A stretch of DNA of 22,280 bases. Origin: Thermoplasmatales archaeon ex4484_6. GTDB lineage: Archaea > Thermoplasmatota > Penumbrarchaeia > Penumbrarchaeales > Penumbrarchaeaceae. Position 1 is the stretch's first letter, and each line of letters begins with the position of its first letter. The stretch covers positions 1 to 22,280 of the forward strand of contig NJDO01000015.1 of the NCBI GenBank assembly GCA_002254385.1. Reading direction: 5' to 3'. Position numbers and translations under genes: made by a program. Below are positions 13,967-22,209 of this stretch, piece by piece. The notes beneath the pieces are model-generated. The model did not search any database, was not told where the DNA came from, and saw nothing but the letters and a program-made list of their open reading frames with translations.

Positions 13967-14362
13967 GTGGCCGGTTCGAACATGGGTCTTATTGTCAGCC
14001 TTAATCGATTGACCGAGGCTATCGTCAACTCATACAAGGAGCACAATATGAGCAAGGAGGATGCCCGGAACATGGCCTATCATGTCCTCAACTTCTTCGG
14101 TTTCGGTGACAGGATAGTTGACAACGTTCTCGAACCCGAGGACAGGGACCTTTTCTACATGCTGGAGGATTTCGGTCTCCTGGTCACGGAGAGGGAAGAG
14201 ACGACGCTTTACGACGGTAGAGAATGGAGGATACACTACTGGCTTCTCAAGAAGAACGCCATAAACAGCATGGCCTCCGAGGAGGACATCTCCTCCTCCG
14301 CACCCGAAGAGGAATTCGATGTCTACGAGGACATCCCCGAGGATGTCTGGATGAGACAGTGA
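13967..14362 (+). CDS. Small conserved archaeal protein, DUF6015-like
   Basis: The 131-residue protein resembles the DUF6015 family seen in Thermoplasmata; the function is unknown. The conserved-looking core has LNRLTEAIVNSYKEHNMSKE, ARNMAYHVLNFFGFGDRIVD, and a winged-helix-like end FYMLEDFGLLVTEREETTL with REWRIHYWLLKK. The last 30 residues are acidic. I choose GTG 13967 because AAGGTGAT, the complement of the 16S rRNA tail, ends 3 bases before it; ATG 13982 is an alternative. It lies between the divergent coiled-coil gene and the surface glycoprotein, which has its own promoter. Confidence 0.7.
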   Translation: MAGSNMGLIVSLNRLTEAIVNSYKEHNMSKEDARNMAYHVLNFFGFGDRIVDNVLEPEDRDLFYMLEDFGLLVTEREETTLYDGREWRIHYWLLKKNAINSMASEEDISSSAPEEEFDVYEDIPEDVWMRQ

Positions 14363-14416
14363 TCGAACATCACCCCGCCAGCAACCTGCCGGCAATACGC
14401 CGCTGACCATAAACAC

Positions 14417-14423
14417 TTTATAA
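14417..14423 (+). promoter_or_regulatory. TATA box for the large surface glycoprotein
   Basis: TTTATAA centres on 14420, which places initiation near 14444-14447. The main ATG is at 14504, so the leader is about 60 bases. It contains a hairpin and an ATG-initiated short frame that begins almost exactly at the predicted transcription start. Confidence 0.55.
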
Positions 14424-14444
14424 CCATTAGGGTTTAGGTTCAAA

Positions 14445-14507
14445 ATGCACCCTGCCGGTCCATCTAGGACCGGGGTTCGAAGCATATTACGGAGGACGAT
14501 ACAATGA
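14445..14507 (+). other. Possible 20-codon leaderless upstream ORF in the glycoprotein leader
   Basis: ATG 14445 opens a 20-codon frame (starts MHPAGPSRTG, basic end RRTIQ). Its TGA overlaps the glycoprotein start codon as ATGA (14504-14507). The ATG sits where the TATA box predicts initiation, so it could be translated leaderless and feed ribosomes to the main start, which also has its own GGAGG at 14491-14495. This may be chance. Confidence 0.3.
14455..14473 (+). repeat. 7-bp GC-rich hairpin in the glycoprotein 5' leader
   Basis: CCGGTCC and GGACCGG pair perfectly around the 5-base loop ATCTA. It lies about 10 bases into the predicted message and could stabilise the mRNA or affect early translation. 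Confidence 0.5.
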
Positions 14508-17500
14508 AGAGAGCCCTTCTTCTGAATAGCCTTATGGTCGCCTTGTTCCTGCTTTCGGGTTCGTTCATCACCATGATCGATGCGGATGCCTTCCGACCGG
14601 TCAACACACCCGACATGACACCGATGGACAGGGATACGGAAAAGAAAGCAGTTGAACCGAAAACAGGTGAAGAGGCATCGGCTGATTACGTTCTTCTAGA
14701 TGATCTCATCGATATGGGATATGCAACGGAATACGTGACATCGCTGGATTCGGCCCTGTCCCAGAGAACGGTGGGATGGAAGGGAGTCATGCCCATGGCA
14801 CCCCCTTCGTCTCCCGGTATGGTCAAGGACGAGAATGACGGACCGGGAAATGCCACGGAGGCCACTGACGGCTTCACCTACTATGATAACGTGACCACAA
14901 AGTTGAGCGGCGGGCAGCTCATCGCTGCAGATATGGACTGGTTCTACTTCAACCTGACAGCGGATTCCATCAATAACAAGGTCGACAAGGTGACAATAGA
15001 TATATGGTCGGACGATGCGGAGGATCAGGACGCTCCCCTCATAGCACAGTTCGGCACATACTACCTCTCGTTCCTTCAAGGGGCACCTTTCGATGTGATG
15101 AGCTGGAAGATGACAGGCGGAAGGAACTCGAACCACTCGAGGATAGAGTCCTCCGTTGAAGCGACCGGAACATATTATCTGATACTGTTCACCAACAACG
15201 CCACAACACTGAACTATTCGATCGAAGTTGACATCACCTCCATCACGGCGACCAATACCGAATGGAACGCCGTATTCCCCTACGGGACATTCGTGAACAG
15301 CACCAACCTTCCGGCAAGGATGCAGGTGGCGGACCAGGCCAATGATACCTATGACTGGTGGACCCTGGACGGACTCATCACGGATGCGGGAATGGACACT
15401 TCAAGAGGAGATGCGGTAAGGTTGGGGTTCAAGATCGAGGAGGCAACGGCATTCAAGGGCAAGCAGAATGTCCCCTTCGGTTCGACCTACGGTACCGTGG
15501 CCAATACCTGTGCCATCACGTGGGCCTGGGTGATATACAACAATTACACCGAATACAATGCGGGGCAGCCGTCACTGCATCTCGTGATGCTCTCCTCCTC
15601 GACACCATTCTTCGTGTCCTCGGTATTCGGTACGGGGGGCGGTCCGCTCAAATCCACAAATATCGTTTTCCAGGACCAGATCGACAGCGCATGGATAGGT
15701 ATCAATCCCAACCAACTCTGGTATGACGATACGACCTACGCATTCGGGTGCGACAGCGGGGCCCATGTCCAGTACAACATCACCAATCTGAACGTCGACC
15801 TGCTCCCACCGAACAGTCCGCCATACCTATCAAGCCCCATTCAGGACCAGTTCTTCGACGAGGATACGGGGCCCTGGAACGTCACGGACCTTCTGGAGCA
15901 CTTCACGGATGTGGATACGATCACTCCCCTCGAATTCCAGGTGACCAAACCGGTGGGCGCGACAAATCCCAAGGAGATCAAGGTCACCGTGGAGGAGGGA
16001 AGGTATCTGTGGGTGAACGTCACAAAGCCCAACTGGTACGGCGAGGGGACCTACAAGATCAAATGTCTTGACTGGGGCGTCGAGGATCCCACGATATCCG
16101 TGGATGACAGGGAGGCATGGTCGAACGAATTCACAATAACCATCAACCCGGTCAACGATCCGGCATACATCGAGAAGGTGGATGTGGGGACCGGGTCTGT
16201 CGAGAACAGGCATCTGCCGATACCGATACCCATCCAGCAGGGAGCTCAATGGTTCAAATCCAAGAAGGTCTACGGAAGGGACAACGATACCGAGGACCAG
16301 GACCGCCTGATCTACACCCACAACTCCACGCTCACAACCTTCTCGTTGAACACAAACGGTCAGATGGATTTCGTCCCGTCCAACGATGATGTGGGCAACC
16401 ACCTGATAAGGATATGGGTGGATGACGGAAAGGGCGATGACGAGGACGATTACGTTGACCTGCTCTTCATGGTGAGCAACAGGAACGACAAGCCAACCCT
16501 GACCGAGATCGAATGGGGCGACGGGGCGAGGTCCTTCGACCTCACGGAAGGGGAGGACACACCGACCTTCAAGAACGTGAGGGAGGACCTGGAGATCAAC
16601 CTCACCGTGACCGCCAGCGACCCGGACATACTCATCGGACAGCCCGATTCGCTCACATGGACCGTGGGCGGTGTTGACTGGCATGTCTACAACCATCCCA
16701 CCGATCCGTTGAAGGCCTATGTCACCTACACCCCGACGAACGACGATGCCGTGGCGACGATGGTCGAATCATCCCTTTTCTGCATGGACAACGCGAATGC
16801 CATGAGCCAGGAGATAACCATCCGGCTCATGATAGAGAACGTCAACGACAAACCGGAGATCCTTACAATAAACAGCGAGATACCGAAGCAGGTGGGTGCG
16901 TTGAAGAAGGTTTCCCTGACGCAGGAGACCGGCATATATGCCCTCGAGGACGAGATGTTCTCCATCAGGATAGCCGCAAGGGACATAGATCCCAGGGATT
17001 CCATAAAGGAGTTCAGGATAAGCGACCCCTCGTTCCAGTTCTTCCCGGACCCGCTGGACCCGTTCAGCGGCAACTTCACCATGAGACCCACCCAGGAGAT
17101 GGTCGGCATACACACGGTGATAATTACGATCGAGGACGAATACGGTGATACGGATTCGGTCACCGTGGAATTCGAGGTCGTGAACACGAACGACCCGCCC
17201 TGCGATTTCAAGGTGGACTGGGAGACCCCGGTGGACCTTGTGGTCGGGAACAACATCACCTTCTATGTCGAGAATCTGGACGACCCCGACGGTGATGAAC
17301 TGACCGTAACGTGGGACTTCGGTGACGCCACCCCACTGGTGGAAGGGGAGATAGTGACACATTCATTCGCCAACGATCAGAGCTACATAATCACGGTGAC
17401 CGTGAGCGACCCCTCGGGAGCTTCCAAGGAGAAGACGAGGACCATAACCATCTATCCGAAGGAGGTGGAGGTGGATCCCAACCTCGATTCGGACGGCGAC

Positions 17501-18214
17501 GGGATGCCGGATGTCTACGAGGACGAGAACGGCCTGAACAAGAACGTTAACGACGCCGATCGCGACAACGACAGGGACGGGTTCACCAACTACGAGGAAT
17601 ATCTCGCCGGCACCAGCCCCATAAACGAGAACAGCCACCCCCCGAAGGAGGAAACGGCCGACAACGGCATCAACTGGATCCTCATAATCGTGGTGATAGT
17701 GATAGTCCTGCTCGTTCTGCTTGCGGTGGGATTCCTGTTCTTCGCATTGACCAGGAACCCCAAACCCGTTGTGCAGCAGCAGGCATACGGATACGAGGGG
17801 CAGGGGCCGCCCCCGGGAGCAGTCCAGCAGCTCCCCGGTCAGGGCGCCCCCGGACTTCCCCCCGGTGAAGCGGGGACGGGTGTGGCGGCCGGAGCGGCCA
17901 CACAGGGGCTCCCGCCCGCCGAGAATCCTTCTCAGGAGGAGACGGAGGAAGAGGAGGCCCTCCCCGATACATTCCTTGAACAGGCCGCCGAGGTTCTGCG
18001 TCAGGAGCAGGAATCCGTGAGCGAGGAGGAAGGGAATGTCTGGAAGCCGCCCGTTGAAGAGGAGAGCGGCGGTGAGAGCAAGCTCGACGACCTCTTCTCG
18101 GAACCGCCCGAGGAGGAGGAAGCTCCTGCCGGTGAAAAGGACGAAGGCGGGGACGACGGAGCTCCCGAGTCATCACCCTTCCCGGACCTCCCGCCTCCAC
18201 CTCCGGAACCCTGA
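14504..18214 (+). CDS. Large cell-surface glycoprotein: PPC-like region, tandem Ig/cadherin-like repeats, PKD-like domain, membrane anchor and cytoplasmic tail
   Basis: The 1236-residue protein starts with a signal peptide (LLLNSLMVALFLLSG). Residues about 110-250 resemble a pre-peptidase C-terminal (PPC) fold. From about 440 come four Ig/cadherin-like units joined by ND(K)P-type linkers (NPVNDPAY near 547, NRNDKP near 657, NVNDKP near 776, NTNDPP near 893), spaced 110-119 residues. A PKD-like domain (TVTWDFGDATP near 940) and a calcium-type Asp-rich stretch (DSDGDGMPDVYED, then NDRDGFTNYEEYL) follow. One membrane helix at about 1058-1083 leads to a 150-residue Pro/Gln/Glu-rich cytoplasmic tail. 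Many N-x-S/T sequons suggest glycosylation. It is probably structural or adhesive; an S-layer role is possible but unproven. GGAGG lies 8 bases before ATG 14504. Confidence 0.85.
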   Translation: MKRALLLNSLMVALFLLSGSFITMIDADAFRPVNTPDMTPMDRDTEKKAVEPKTGEEASADYVLLDDLIDMGYATEYVTSLDSALSQRTVGWKGVMPMAPPSSPGMVKDENDGPGNATEATDGFTYYDNVTTKLSGGQLIAADMDWFYFNLTADSINNKVDKVTIDIWSDDAEDQDAPLIAQFGTYYLSFLQGAPFDVMSWKMTGGRNSNHSRIESSVEATGTYYLILFTNNATTLNYSIEVDITSITATNTEWNAVFPYGTFVNSTNLPARMQVADQANDTYDWWTLDGLITDAGMDTSRGDAVRLGFKIEEATAFKGKQNVPFGSTYGTVANTCAITWAWVIYNNYTEYNAGQPSLHLVMLSSSTPFFVSSVFGTGGGPLKSTNIVFQDQIDSAWIGINPNQLWYDDTTYAFGCDSGAHVQYNITNLNVDLLPPNSPPYLSSPIQDQFFDEDTGPWNVTDLLEHFTDVDTITPLEFQVTKPVGATNPKEIKVTVEEGRYLWVNVTKPNWYGEGTYKIKCLDWGVEDPTISVDDREAWSNEFTITINPVNDPAYIEKVDVGTGSVENRHLPIPIPIQQGAQWFKSKKVYGRDNDTEDQDRLIYTHNSTLTTFSLNTNGQMDFVPSNDDVGNHLIRIWVDDGKGDDEDDYVDLLFMVSNRNDKPTLTEIEWGDGARSFDLTEGEDTPTFKNVREDLEINLTVTASDPDILIGQPDSLTWTVGGVDWHVYNHPTDPLKAYVTYTPTNDDAVATMVESSLFCMDNANAMSQEITIRLMIENVNDKPEILTINSEIPKQVGALKKVSLTQETGIYALEDEMFSIRIAARDIDPRDSIKEFRISDPSFQFFPDPLDPFSGNFTMRPTQEMVGIHTVIITIEDEYGDTDSVTVEFEVVNTNDPPCDFKVDWETPVDLVVGNNITFYVENLDDPDGDELTVTWDFGDATPLVEGEIVTHSFANDQSYIITVTVSDPSGASKEKTRTITIYPKEVEVDPNLDSDGDGMPDVYEDENGLNKNVNDADRDNDRDGFTNYEEYLAGTSPINENSHPPKEETADNGINWILIIVVIVIVLLVLLAVGFLFFALTRNPKPVVQQQAYGYEGQGPPPGAVQQLPGQGAPGLPPGEAGTGVAAGAATQGLPPAENPSQEETEEEEALPDTFLEQAAEVLRQEQESVSEEEGNVWKPPVEEESGGESKLDDLFSEPPEEEEAPAGEKDEGGDDGAPESSPFPDLPPPPPEP

Positions 18215-18344
18215 TGAATAATAAGGATACCGGCATCCATCCGCATGAAGCCCGTGATCCGGAACGTTAAGATCACCGGACGTGAATGTACGGAAATCTT
18301 CGGTTCAGAGCTGCGAGAGCGGTCCCGTTCTCCTGCCATATCCC

Positions 18345-19520
18345 TCAATGCAGGAGGGTCCTTTCGAGATATTCGATGAGCTCCGCAACGGGCACGTCCC
18401 GGATGGTTATCAACGTGGTATTGCCCACGGTCCCCTTCCCGGACCTCTTTGTGGATATCAGGCCGAAGGCATCCATCTCCTTCATGTACTGCCAGAACTG
18501 CGTATGACCCAGGGGTTTCCTGGAGATCTGCTCGCAGAGGGCCTGATACTCCAGCTCCAGCTCCCCCGTCGAGCAGTAGGCGCTGTTCTTCAGAAGCCTG
18601 GAAGCCGCGAGCAGCATTATCTGCTCGTGCACGTTCAGCTGGTGAATGGTCTCCTCGAATACGAACGGCTTCACCTCGGCCTTGGCCCATCGCGTATGCT
18701 CCGGACCGACGGTGCTGCTGCCCTGCTCTTCTGCGACCATGCCGGATTTCTCCAGGAGCTCTATGGCGAACCTTGCGTCACCGTACTCCTCGGCCATCTC
18801 GGCTATTAGATCGGAGACGCCTTCTTCCACGATACCGTGATAGAAGGCCAGCTCTATCCTCTGATCCACTATCGCCTTGAGCACGTCCCTGTCATACTTG
18901 CCGAATTCTATGACATTTGTCCTCTTGAACGTGGAAAGGGAGGCTCTATCCAGCAGCTGGACCACTCCCTTCTGACTGACAAGGATGAGGGAGATCGACC
19001 CCAGAAGCTCCGGGTCCTCCTCCTGCACCCTGGTGAAGGCATAGACCAGATCCGAGCCCGAGCGCTTCAGGAGGACATCCACCTCGTCGAGGACGATGAC
19101 CAGATGGCATTCCTTCCTCTTGAGATGCTTCTTCAGTATCTCGATCATCTCCGGGATGGAGAATCCCCTGTCAGGGAACCTCTGATCGAAATGGGTCAGT
19201 ATGGACAGAAGAACCATGGATTCGGATTTCCTGTTCCTGCAGTTCACATGGACGGATTCGATGCGTCTGCGGTTCTCCAGGCCCGCATCCTCGAGTATCT
19301 GGCAGAATCTCTTGACCACTGCGGTCTTCCCCGAACCCACCGGTCCGGTGATCAGAGCGGTCTGGCTCATCCTGTTGTATATGACAGGCCTGAACAATCT
19401 CGCAAGGGAATCTATCTCCTTCTCCCTTCCGGGAAGCTCTTCGGGAACGTAATCAAAGGATAGTATCGACTGGTCCTTGAATATGTTGCTCTTCTTCAGG
19501 GCATCGAGCGCCGTCTTCAT
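18345..19520 (-). CDS. cdc6: Orc1/Cdc6-type replication initiator ATPase
   Basis: This AAA+ ATPase would bind the origin and load MCM. Walker A is GPVGSGKT (59-66) and Walker B is VIVLDE (141-146). The sensor-2 motif is in YGDARFAIELLEKSG. A winged-helix DNA-binding domain fills the C-terminal quarter (from about LNVHEQIMLLAASRLL, with CEQISRKPLGHTQFWQYMKE and FGLISTKRSGKGT). The sensor-1 strand ends LILVSQK where many homologues have Asn after Ser. ATG 19520 is chosen: a TATA-like GTATTTTTA lies about 25-30 bases upstream and there is no ribosome-binding site, so it is probably leaderless. The frame stays open to 19619, but inside the neighbour. Length (391) is normal. No origin repeats are visible in the flanking gaps. 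Confidence 0.92.
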   Translation of the reverse strand: MKTALDALKKSNIFKDQSILSFDYVPEELPGREKEIDSLARLFRPVIYNRMSQTALITGPVGSGKTAVVKRFCQILEDAGLENRRRIESVHVNCRNRKSESMVLLSILTHFDQRFPDRGFSIPEMIEILKKHLKRKECHLVIVLDEVDVLLKRSGSDLVYAFTRVQEEDPELLGSISLILVSQKGVVQLLDRASLSTFKRTNVIEFGKYDRDVLKAIVDQRIELAFYHGIVEEGVSDLIAEMAEEYGDARFAIELLEKSGMVAEEQGSSTVGPEHTRWAKAEVKPFVFEETIHQLNVHEQIMLLAASRLLKNSAYCSTGELELEYQALCEQISRKPLGHTQFWQYMKEMDAFGLISTKRSGKGTVGNTTLITIRDVPVAELIEYLERTLLH

Positions 19521-19542
19521 ACGGGAGGGTATGGAGTAGGGT

Positions 19543-19552
19543 CTAAAAATAC
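19543..19552 (-). promoter_or_regulatory. TATA box for cdc6 (predicted leaderless)
   Basis: The minus strand reads GTATTTTTAG in the 34-base gap between the membrane zinc-ribbon gene and cdc6. The spacing of about 28 bases to ATG 19520 fits initiation at or next to the start codon. Confidence 0.45.
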
Positions 19553-19554
19553 TT

Positions 19555-20133
19555 TCACTGACCCTTATTGGGTCCCCCTGCGGGGACCAGGGGGGTCGAC
19601 CTCTGAACGGTCGGGCCATCTCCCCTCTCCATGGCCCTCCGTCTTTCCTCCCTCCGCCTCATTCTCTCCATCTGACCGGCCGTGGGTCCGTCGCGGGAGG
19701 CCCGGGACGTCCGGGCCTCTTCACGTGGGGGAGGCCCCCTCTCCGCATCCCCCTGACCCTCTTCTTCACTCTCCGTGAACCGGTAGGTGCAGAAGTAGCA
19801 GAAGTCAAGGTCCGCCTCCACCTTCCTTCCGCAGCTGGGACATGTCTTCATCTGATGCTGTTCATCCCTCCTGAACCCCTTTATCCCGTGATACAGCCAC
19901 AGGGCGCCGAGAGCGAGGCATACGAAACCAAAGGGGACGAGAATGGGGCTTCCCACCGGCCCGTCACCCTCGAGGTCCCTGGGCTCTCCTATCGTGGCCT
20001 GATAGGACAGGCCCCAGAGAAGGACCAGACCCCCTACCATGACCAGGAAGACCCCGAGCCCCACGGCTATCCAGCCTACGACGGGGCTGGACCTCTTCCC
20101 GCGGGTGTCGCCCCTGCCCTTTTCAGCCTGCAT
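19555..20133 (-). CDS. Two-span membrane protein with one cytoplasmic zinc ribbon
   Basis: Function unknown. After a short basic start come two membrane helices (WIAVGLGVFLVMVGGLVLLW and ILVPFGFVCLALGALWLY) with a short, acidic outside loop. A four-Cys zinc ribbon (CPSC then CYFC) follows. The end is a long hydrophilic tail of Glu/Arg-rich and Pro-rich sequence (RMRRREERRRAMERG). ATG 20133 is preferred because GGAG and AAGGGT lie 5-15 bases upstream; ATG 20151 has no such site. The layout (membrane helices, zinc ribbon, disordered tail) is common for uncharacterised archaeal membrane proteins. A 7-bp GC-rich inverted repeat (19571-19588) lies in its last codons. cdc6 follows on the same strand but appears to have its own promoter. 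Confidence 0.65.
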   Translation of the reverse strand: MQAEKGRGDTRGKRSSPVVGWIAVGLGVFLVMVGGLVLLWGLSYQATIGEPRDLEGDGPVGSPILVPFGFVCLALGALWLYHGIKGFRRDEQHQMKTCPSCGRKVEADLDFCYFCTYRFTESEEEGQGDAERGPPPREEARTSRASRDGPTAGQMERMRRREERRRAMERGDGPTVQRSTPLVPAGGPNKGQ

Positions 20134-20253
20134 GGATACCCTTCTCCGCATGTCGCGGCGGGGGATGGACCGGATGCTTCAACCTTTTTCCGGTCTGCAC
20201 CGATCCCGATGGCCCATGCCCCTGACCCGAATACTCCTGCCTATCAGGTAGGA

Positions 20254-20268
20254 GAAATAAAAAAATAA
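20254..20268 (+). promoter_or_regulatory. AT-rich promoter element for the last + strand operon
   Basis: A nearly pure A/T run (AAATAAAAAAATAA in the middle) lies about 76-90 bases before ATG 20344. Initiation near 20285-20290 would leave a 55-base leader carrying GAGGTG. The rest of the 210 bases between the two divergent coding starts shows nothing else I can name. Confidence 0.4.
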
Positions 20269-20343
20269 CTGAAAGGACTGTTCACCAAGACCATTCTCCT
20301 CCATCCCCAAGGCAGGAGTCCGGTTCCTATTGAGGTGTACCCC

Positions 20344-21327
20344 ATGGGTCTGTTCAGCAAGAAACCGAAACCCAGGTTCGAGGCGATAACCATTGACAGG
20401 GAGAGGGAGGTGTTCAGGGCCCTGGAGGACCGAGGCTGGATACTCTGCGATGAACCTTTCCAGATCGAGCTCCAGAAACCCGCGGAAAAACTGAGGAAGG
20501 ACGCCCTGGCCATCGCCAAGGACCTGAAGGGAGAACTGATAGTGGAGGTTTTCGACCCGATCTTCACAAACATGCCCTGGCGCGGACTCAGGTATGCCGT
20601 ATGGAGAAAGGCCACCCCGATGGAGATCCAGGAGCGGATGAGGAAGAAGAAGCAGGGCCATGACAGACCCGATTACAAGGACACGATGGGTTCGATAGAG
20701 GATATAGCCAGGAAGCTGGATGAGAAGAAGATCAAGGTATCCGAGGAGGACCTCCATGCCCTTGACAGCATTGTACAAACGGAGAAAACCGATGTGAAGG
20801 GCGACCTGGACGGAAAGACCCGGGAGGAACTGATGGAGGCTGAGAACGCCATAAAAGCCATCTCCACGTTCGACCCGTACGAGCATCAGGGAGAGGAGGG
20901 AACCGTCCCGGAACTAGAAGGCTCCGGACCCGTGTTCCAGCAGTCCATAGAGCTCGAGACCGACGAAGCCCTGAAGGAGAATAACACCGAGGTAAAGGAC
21001 ATCGACGCGATGGCCATGATGATGGAGGCGGCGGAATCGGGGGAGATCGCGAACGTGACGGCTCCCGCGCCGCCGGACAGCACCCCCCCGCCCTCACCTC
21101 CGGCGGCAGTTCCGGAGGGCGAGCTTCCGCAAATAACCCCTCCCCCGCAGCCCCCGCAAACCGTCTCTCCCCCGTCACCACCCGCAAACGCTCCGCAAGG
21201 CGGGGTCCCTCAACAGACAGCAGCGCCCCAACCTCCGGCAGCCCCGGTCCGGACGTCTCCACCGGCCCCCTTACCCCGGGAACCCGGAACGAGGGCTGAG
21301 AAGGAGGGGAAGGAACAGGGCACGTGA
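20344..21327 (+). CDS. Unrecognised soluble protein with conserved-looking N-terminal domain and Pro-rich tail
   Basis: I do not recognise the family. Residues 1 to about 100 look like a folded alpha/beta domain, with FEAITIDREREVFRALEDRG, then GELIVEVFDP and MPWRGLRYAVWRK. The middle (about 100-230) is charged and helical (SIEDIARKLDEKKIKVSEED). The last 90 residues are almost only Pro, Ala, Gln, Ser and Thr and are probably disordered. There is no signal peptide or membrane helix. ATG 20344 is favoured by GAGGTG about 6 bases upstream; a GTG at 20335 lies within that site. The AcnX swivel gene starts 4 bases after its stop, so the two are translationally linked, although no functional tie is evident. 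Confidence 0.65.
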   Translation: MGLFSKKPKPRFEAITIDREREVFRALEDRGWILCDEPFQIELQKPAEKLRKDALAIAKDLKGELIVEVFDPIFTNMPWRGLRYAVWRKATPMEIQERMRKKKQGHDRPDYKDTMGSIEDIARKLDEKKIKVSEEDLHALDSIVQTEKTDVKGDLDGKTREELMEAENAIKAISTFDPYEHQGEEGTVPELEGSGPVFQQSIELETDEALKENNTEVKDIDAMAMMMEAAESGEIANVTAPAPPDSTPPPSPPAAVPEGELPQITPPPQPPQTVSPPSPPANAPQGGVPQQTAAPQPPAAPVRTSPPAPLPREPGTRAEKEGKEQGT

Positions 21328-21331
21328 TAGC

Positions 21332-21772
21332 TTGGACCCTCACCCCGTCATCTCCGTCACCGGAACTCCCCTGAAAGGAATGAAGAGCGGTATCATCAGG
21401 GGAGAGGTCGTGAAATGGAAAGGGCCGATCTCCTTCCTCGGTGACGTGGACCCGGAAAGGGGAACGCTCGAGAAGGACGGCAGGAGAACGGACGTTTCCG
21501 GAAAGGTCCTGGTATTCCCCGAGGGAGCGGGGTCCACCGTCGGGTCGTATGTCATCTACAACCTGAAATTGAACGGGAAGGCCCCATTGGCCCTTGTCAT
21601 GAGCAGGGCCGATGCCATTATAACCATCGGCTGCATTCTCGCAGATATACCACTGGTCCACGGGATAGAAGACGAACTGATGAATGAGATTCACACGGGA
21701 GATATCATCGAGATGGACCCGTCATCCGGCCGGATCAGGGTTTTCGGAAAGCACGAAGCTGAAGGGAAATAA
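21332..21772 (+). CDS. Phosphomevalonate dehydratase small subunit (aconitase-X swivel domain, DUF126)
   Basis: This 146-residue protein is the swivel-domain subunit of aconitase X. In archaea it pairs with a large DUF521 subunit to dehydrate 5-phosphomevalonate in the modified mevalonate pathway to isoprenoid lipids. Family motifs are FLGDVDPERGTL (36-47), FPEGAGSTVGSYVIYNL (about 62-78, containing the Ser expected near the active site), and IITIGCILADIPLV (about 96-109). TTG 21332 is the only start that keeps the N-terminal strands; it lies 4 bases after the preceding stop. The large subunit is not in this window, so the two must be encoded apart or just outside. The SCP2-like gene follows after 10 bases. 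Confidence 0.88.
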   Translation: MDPHPVISVTGTPLKGMKSGIIRGEVVKWKGPISFLGDVDPERGTLEKDGRRTDVSGKVLVFPEGAGSTVGSYVIYNLKLNGKAPLALVMSRADAIITIGCILADIPLVHGIEDELMNEIHTGDIIEMDPSSGRIRVFGKHEAEGK

Positions 21773-21782
21773 GGTGATATCG

Positions 21783-22112
21783 ATGCTTGATACACTCATC
21801 AGCATGAGCAAAGAGGTGAACAGGAAGATAGAGAACGATCCGAAGGTCAGGGATCTGGCTGCGGAGAGGGACAGGATCATCGTGCTCCACTTCACGGACG
21901 AGAACGATTACATCCTGGAGGTGAAGGACGGGAAGCTGATGGAACCCAGACAGGGGACGGTGGAGGAACCGACCCTTCTGGTGGTGACGGATACTGCGAC
22001 CATGAACAAGATATTGAACAAGAAGCTCAACCCCCTCATGGCGTACGCGATGAAGAAGATCAAGGTCAAGGGACCCATGGAGGAGGTCCTTCTGCTGAAG
22101 GATTTCTTCTGA
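21783..22112 (+). CDS. SCP2-like sterol/lipid-carrier domain protein
   Basis: The 109-residue protein is a stand-alone SCP2 (sterol carrier protein 2) domain. Visible are the helical start DTLISMSKEVNRKIENDPKV, strands IIVLHFTDEN and YILEVKDGKL, the PTLLVVTDTATMNKILNKKL segment where homologues place the helix lining the lipid tunnel, and the amphipathic end MKKIKVKGPMEEVLLLKDFF. Such proteins bind lipids or acyl-CoA; the archaeal ligand is unknown. ATG 21783 has AGGTGAT a few bases upstream. Placement right after an isoprenoid-pathway subunit suggests, but does not show, a lipid-related role. Confidence 0.82.
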   Translation: MLDTLISMSKEVNRKIENDPKVRDLAAERDRIIVLHFTDENDYILEVKDGKLMEPRQGTVEEPTLLVVTDTATMNKILNKKLNPLMAYAMKKIKVKGPMEEVLLLKDFF

Positions 22113-22144
22113 TCCCCCGAACCTTCCGGCCCATCTCCCAAAGG

Positions 22145-22156
22145 ATTTATAAATAA
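22145..22156 (+). promoter_or_regulatory. TATA box for the gene at the right edge
   Basis: ATTTATAAATAA is a strong TATA-like element downstream of the SCP2-like gene. It predicts initiation near 22173 and a leader of about 37 bases containing AAAGGAG. Confidence 0.5.
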
Positions 22157-22209
22157 TTCACATATGGAACTCAGGTAAACAGACGATATCGAGGAAAGGA
22201 GTGGTCCAT

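Noticed and set aside
18254..18276. Inverted repeat GTGATC / GATCAC in the gap after the glycoprotein
   Set aside because: Only 6 bp with an 11-base spacer and no T-run after it; too weak to call a terminator or operator.
18215..18344. Possible replication origin next to cdc6
   Set aside because: Archaeal origins often flank cdc6, but I see no ORB-like repeats or long AT-rich tract here or in the 34-base gap upstream of cdc6.
19571..19588. GGTCCCC / GGGGACC hairpin near the end of the membrane zinc-ribbon gene
   Set aside because: It lies in a GC-rich coding tail without a following T-run. Archaeal terminators are mainly T-rich, so a terminator is not supported.
20732..21694. Long minus-strand open frame opposite the Pro-tailed and AcnX genes
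   Set aside because: Its composition (Pro, Arg, Gly, Ser) is that of a codon shadow. The opposite strand encodes an identifiable AcnX swivel domain.
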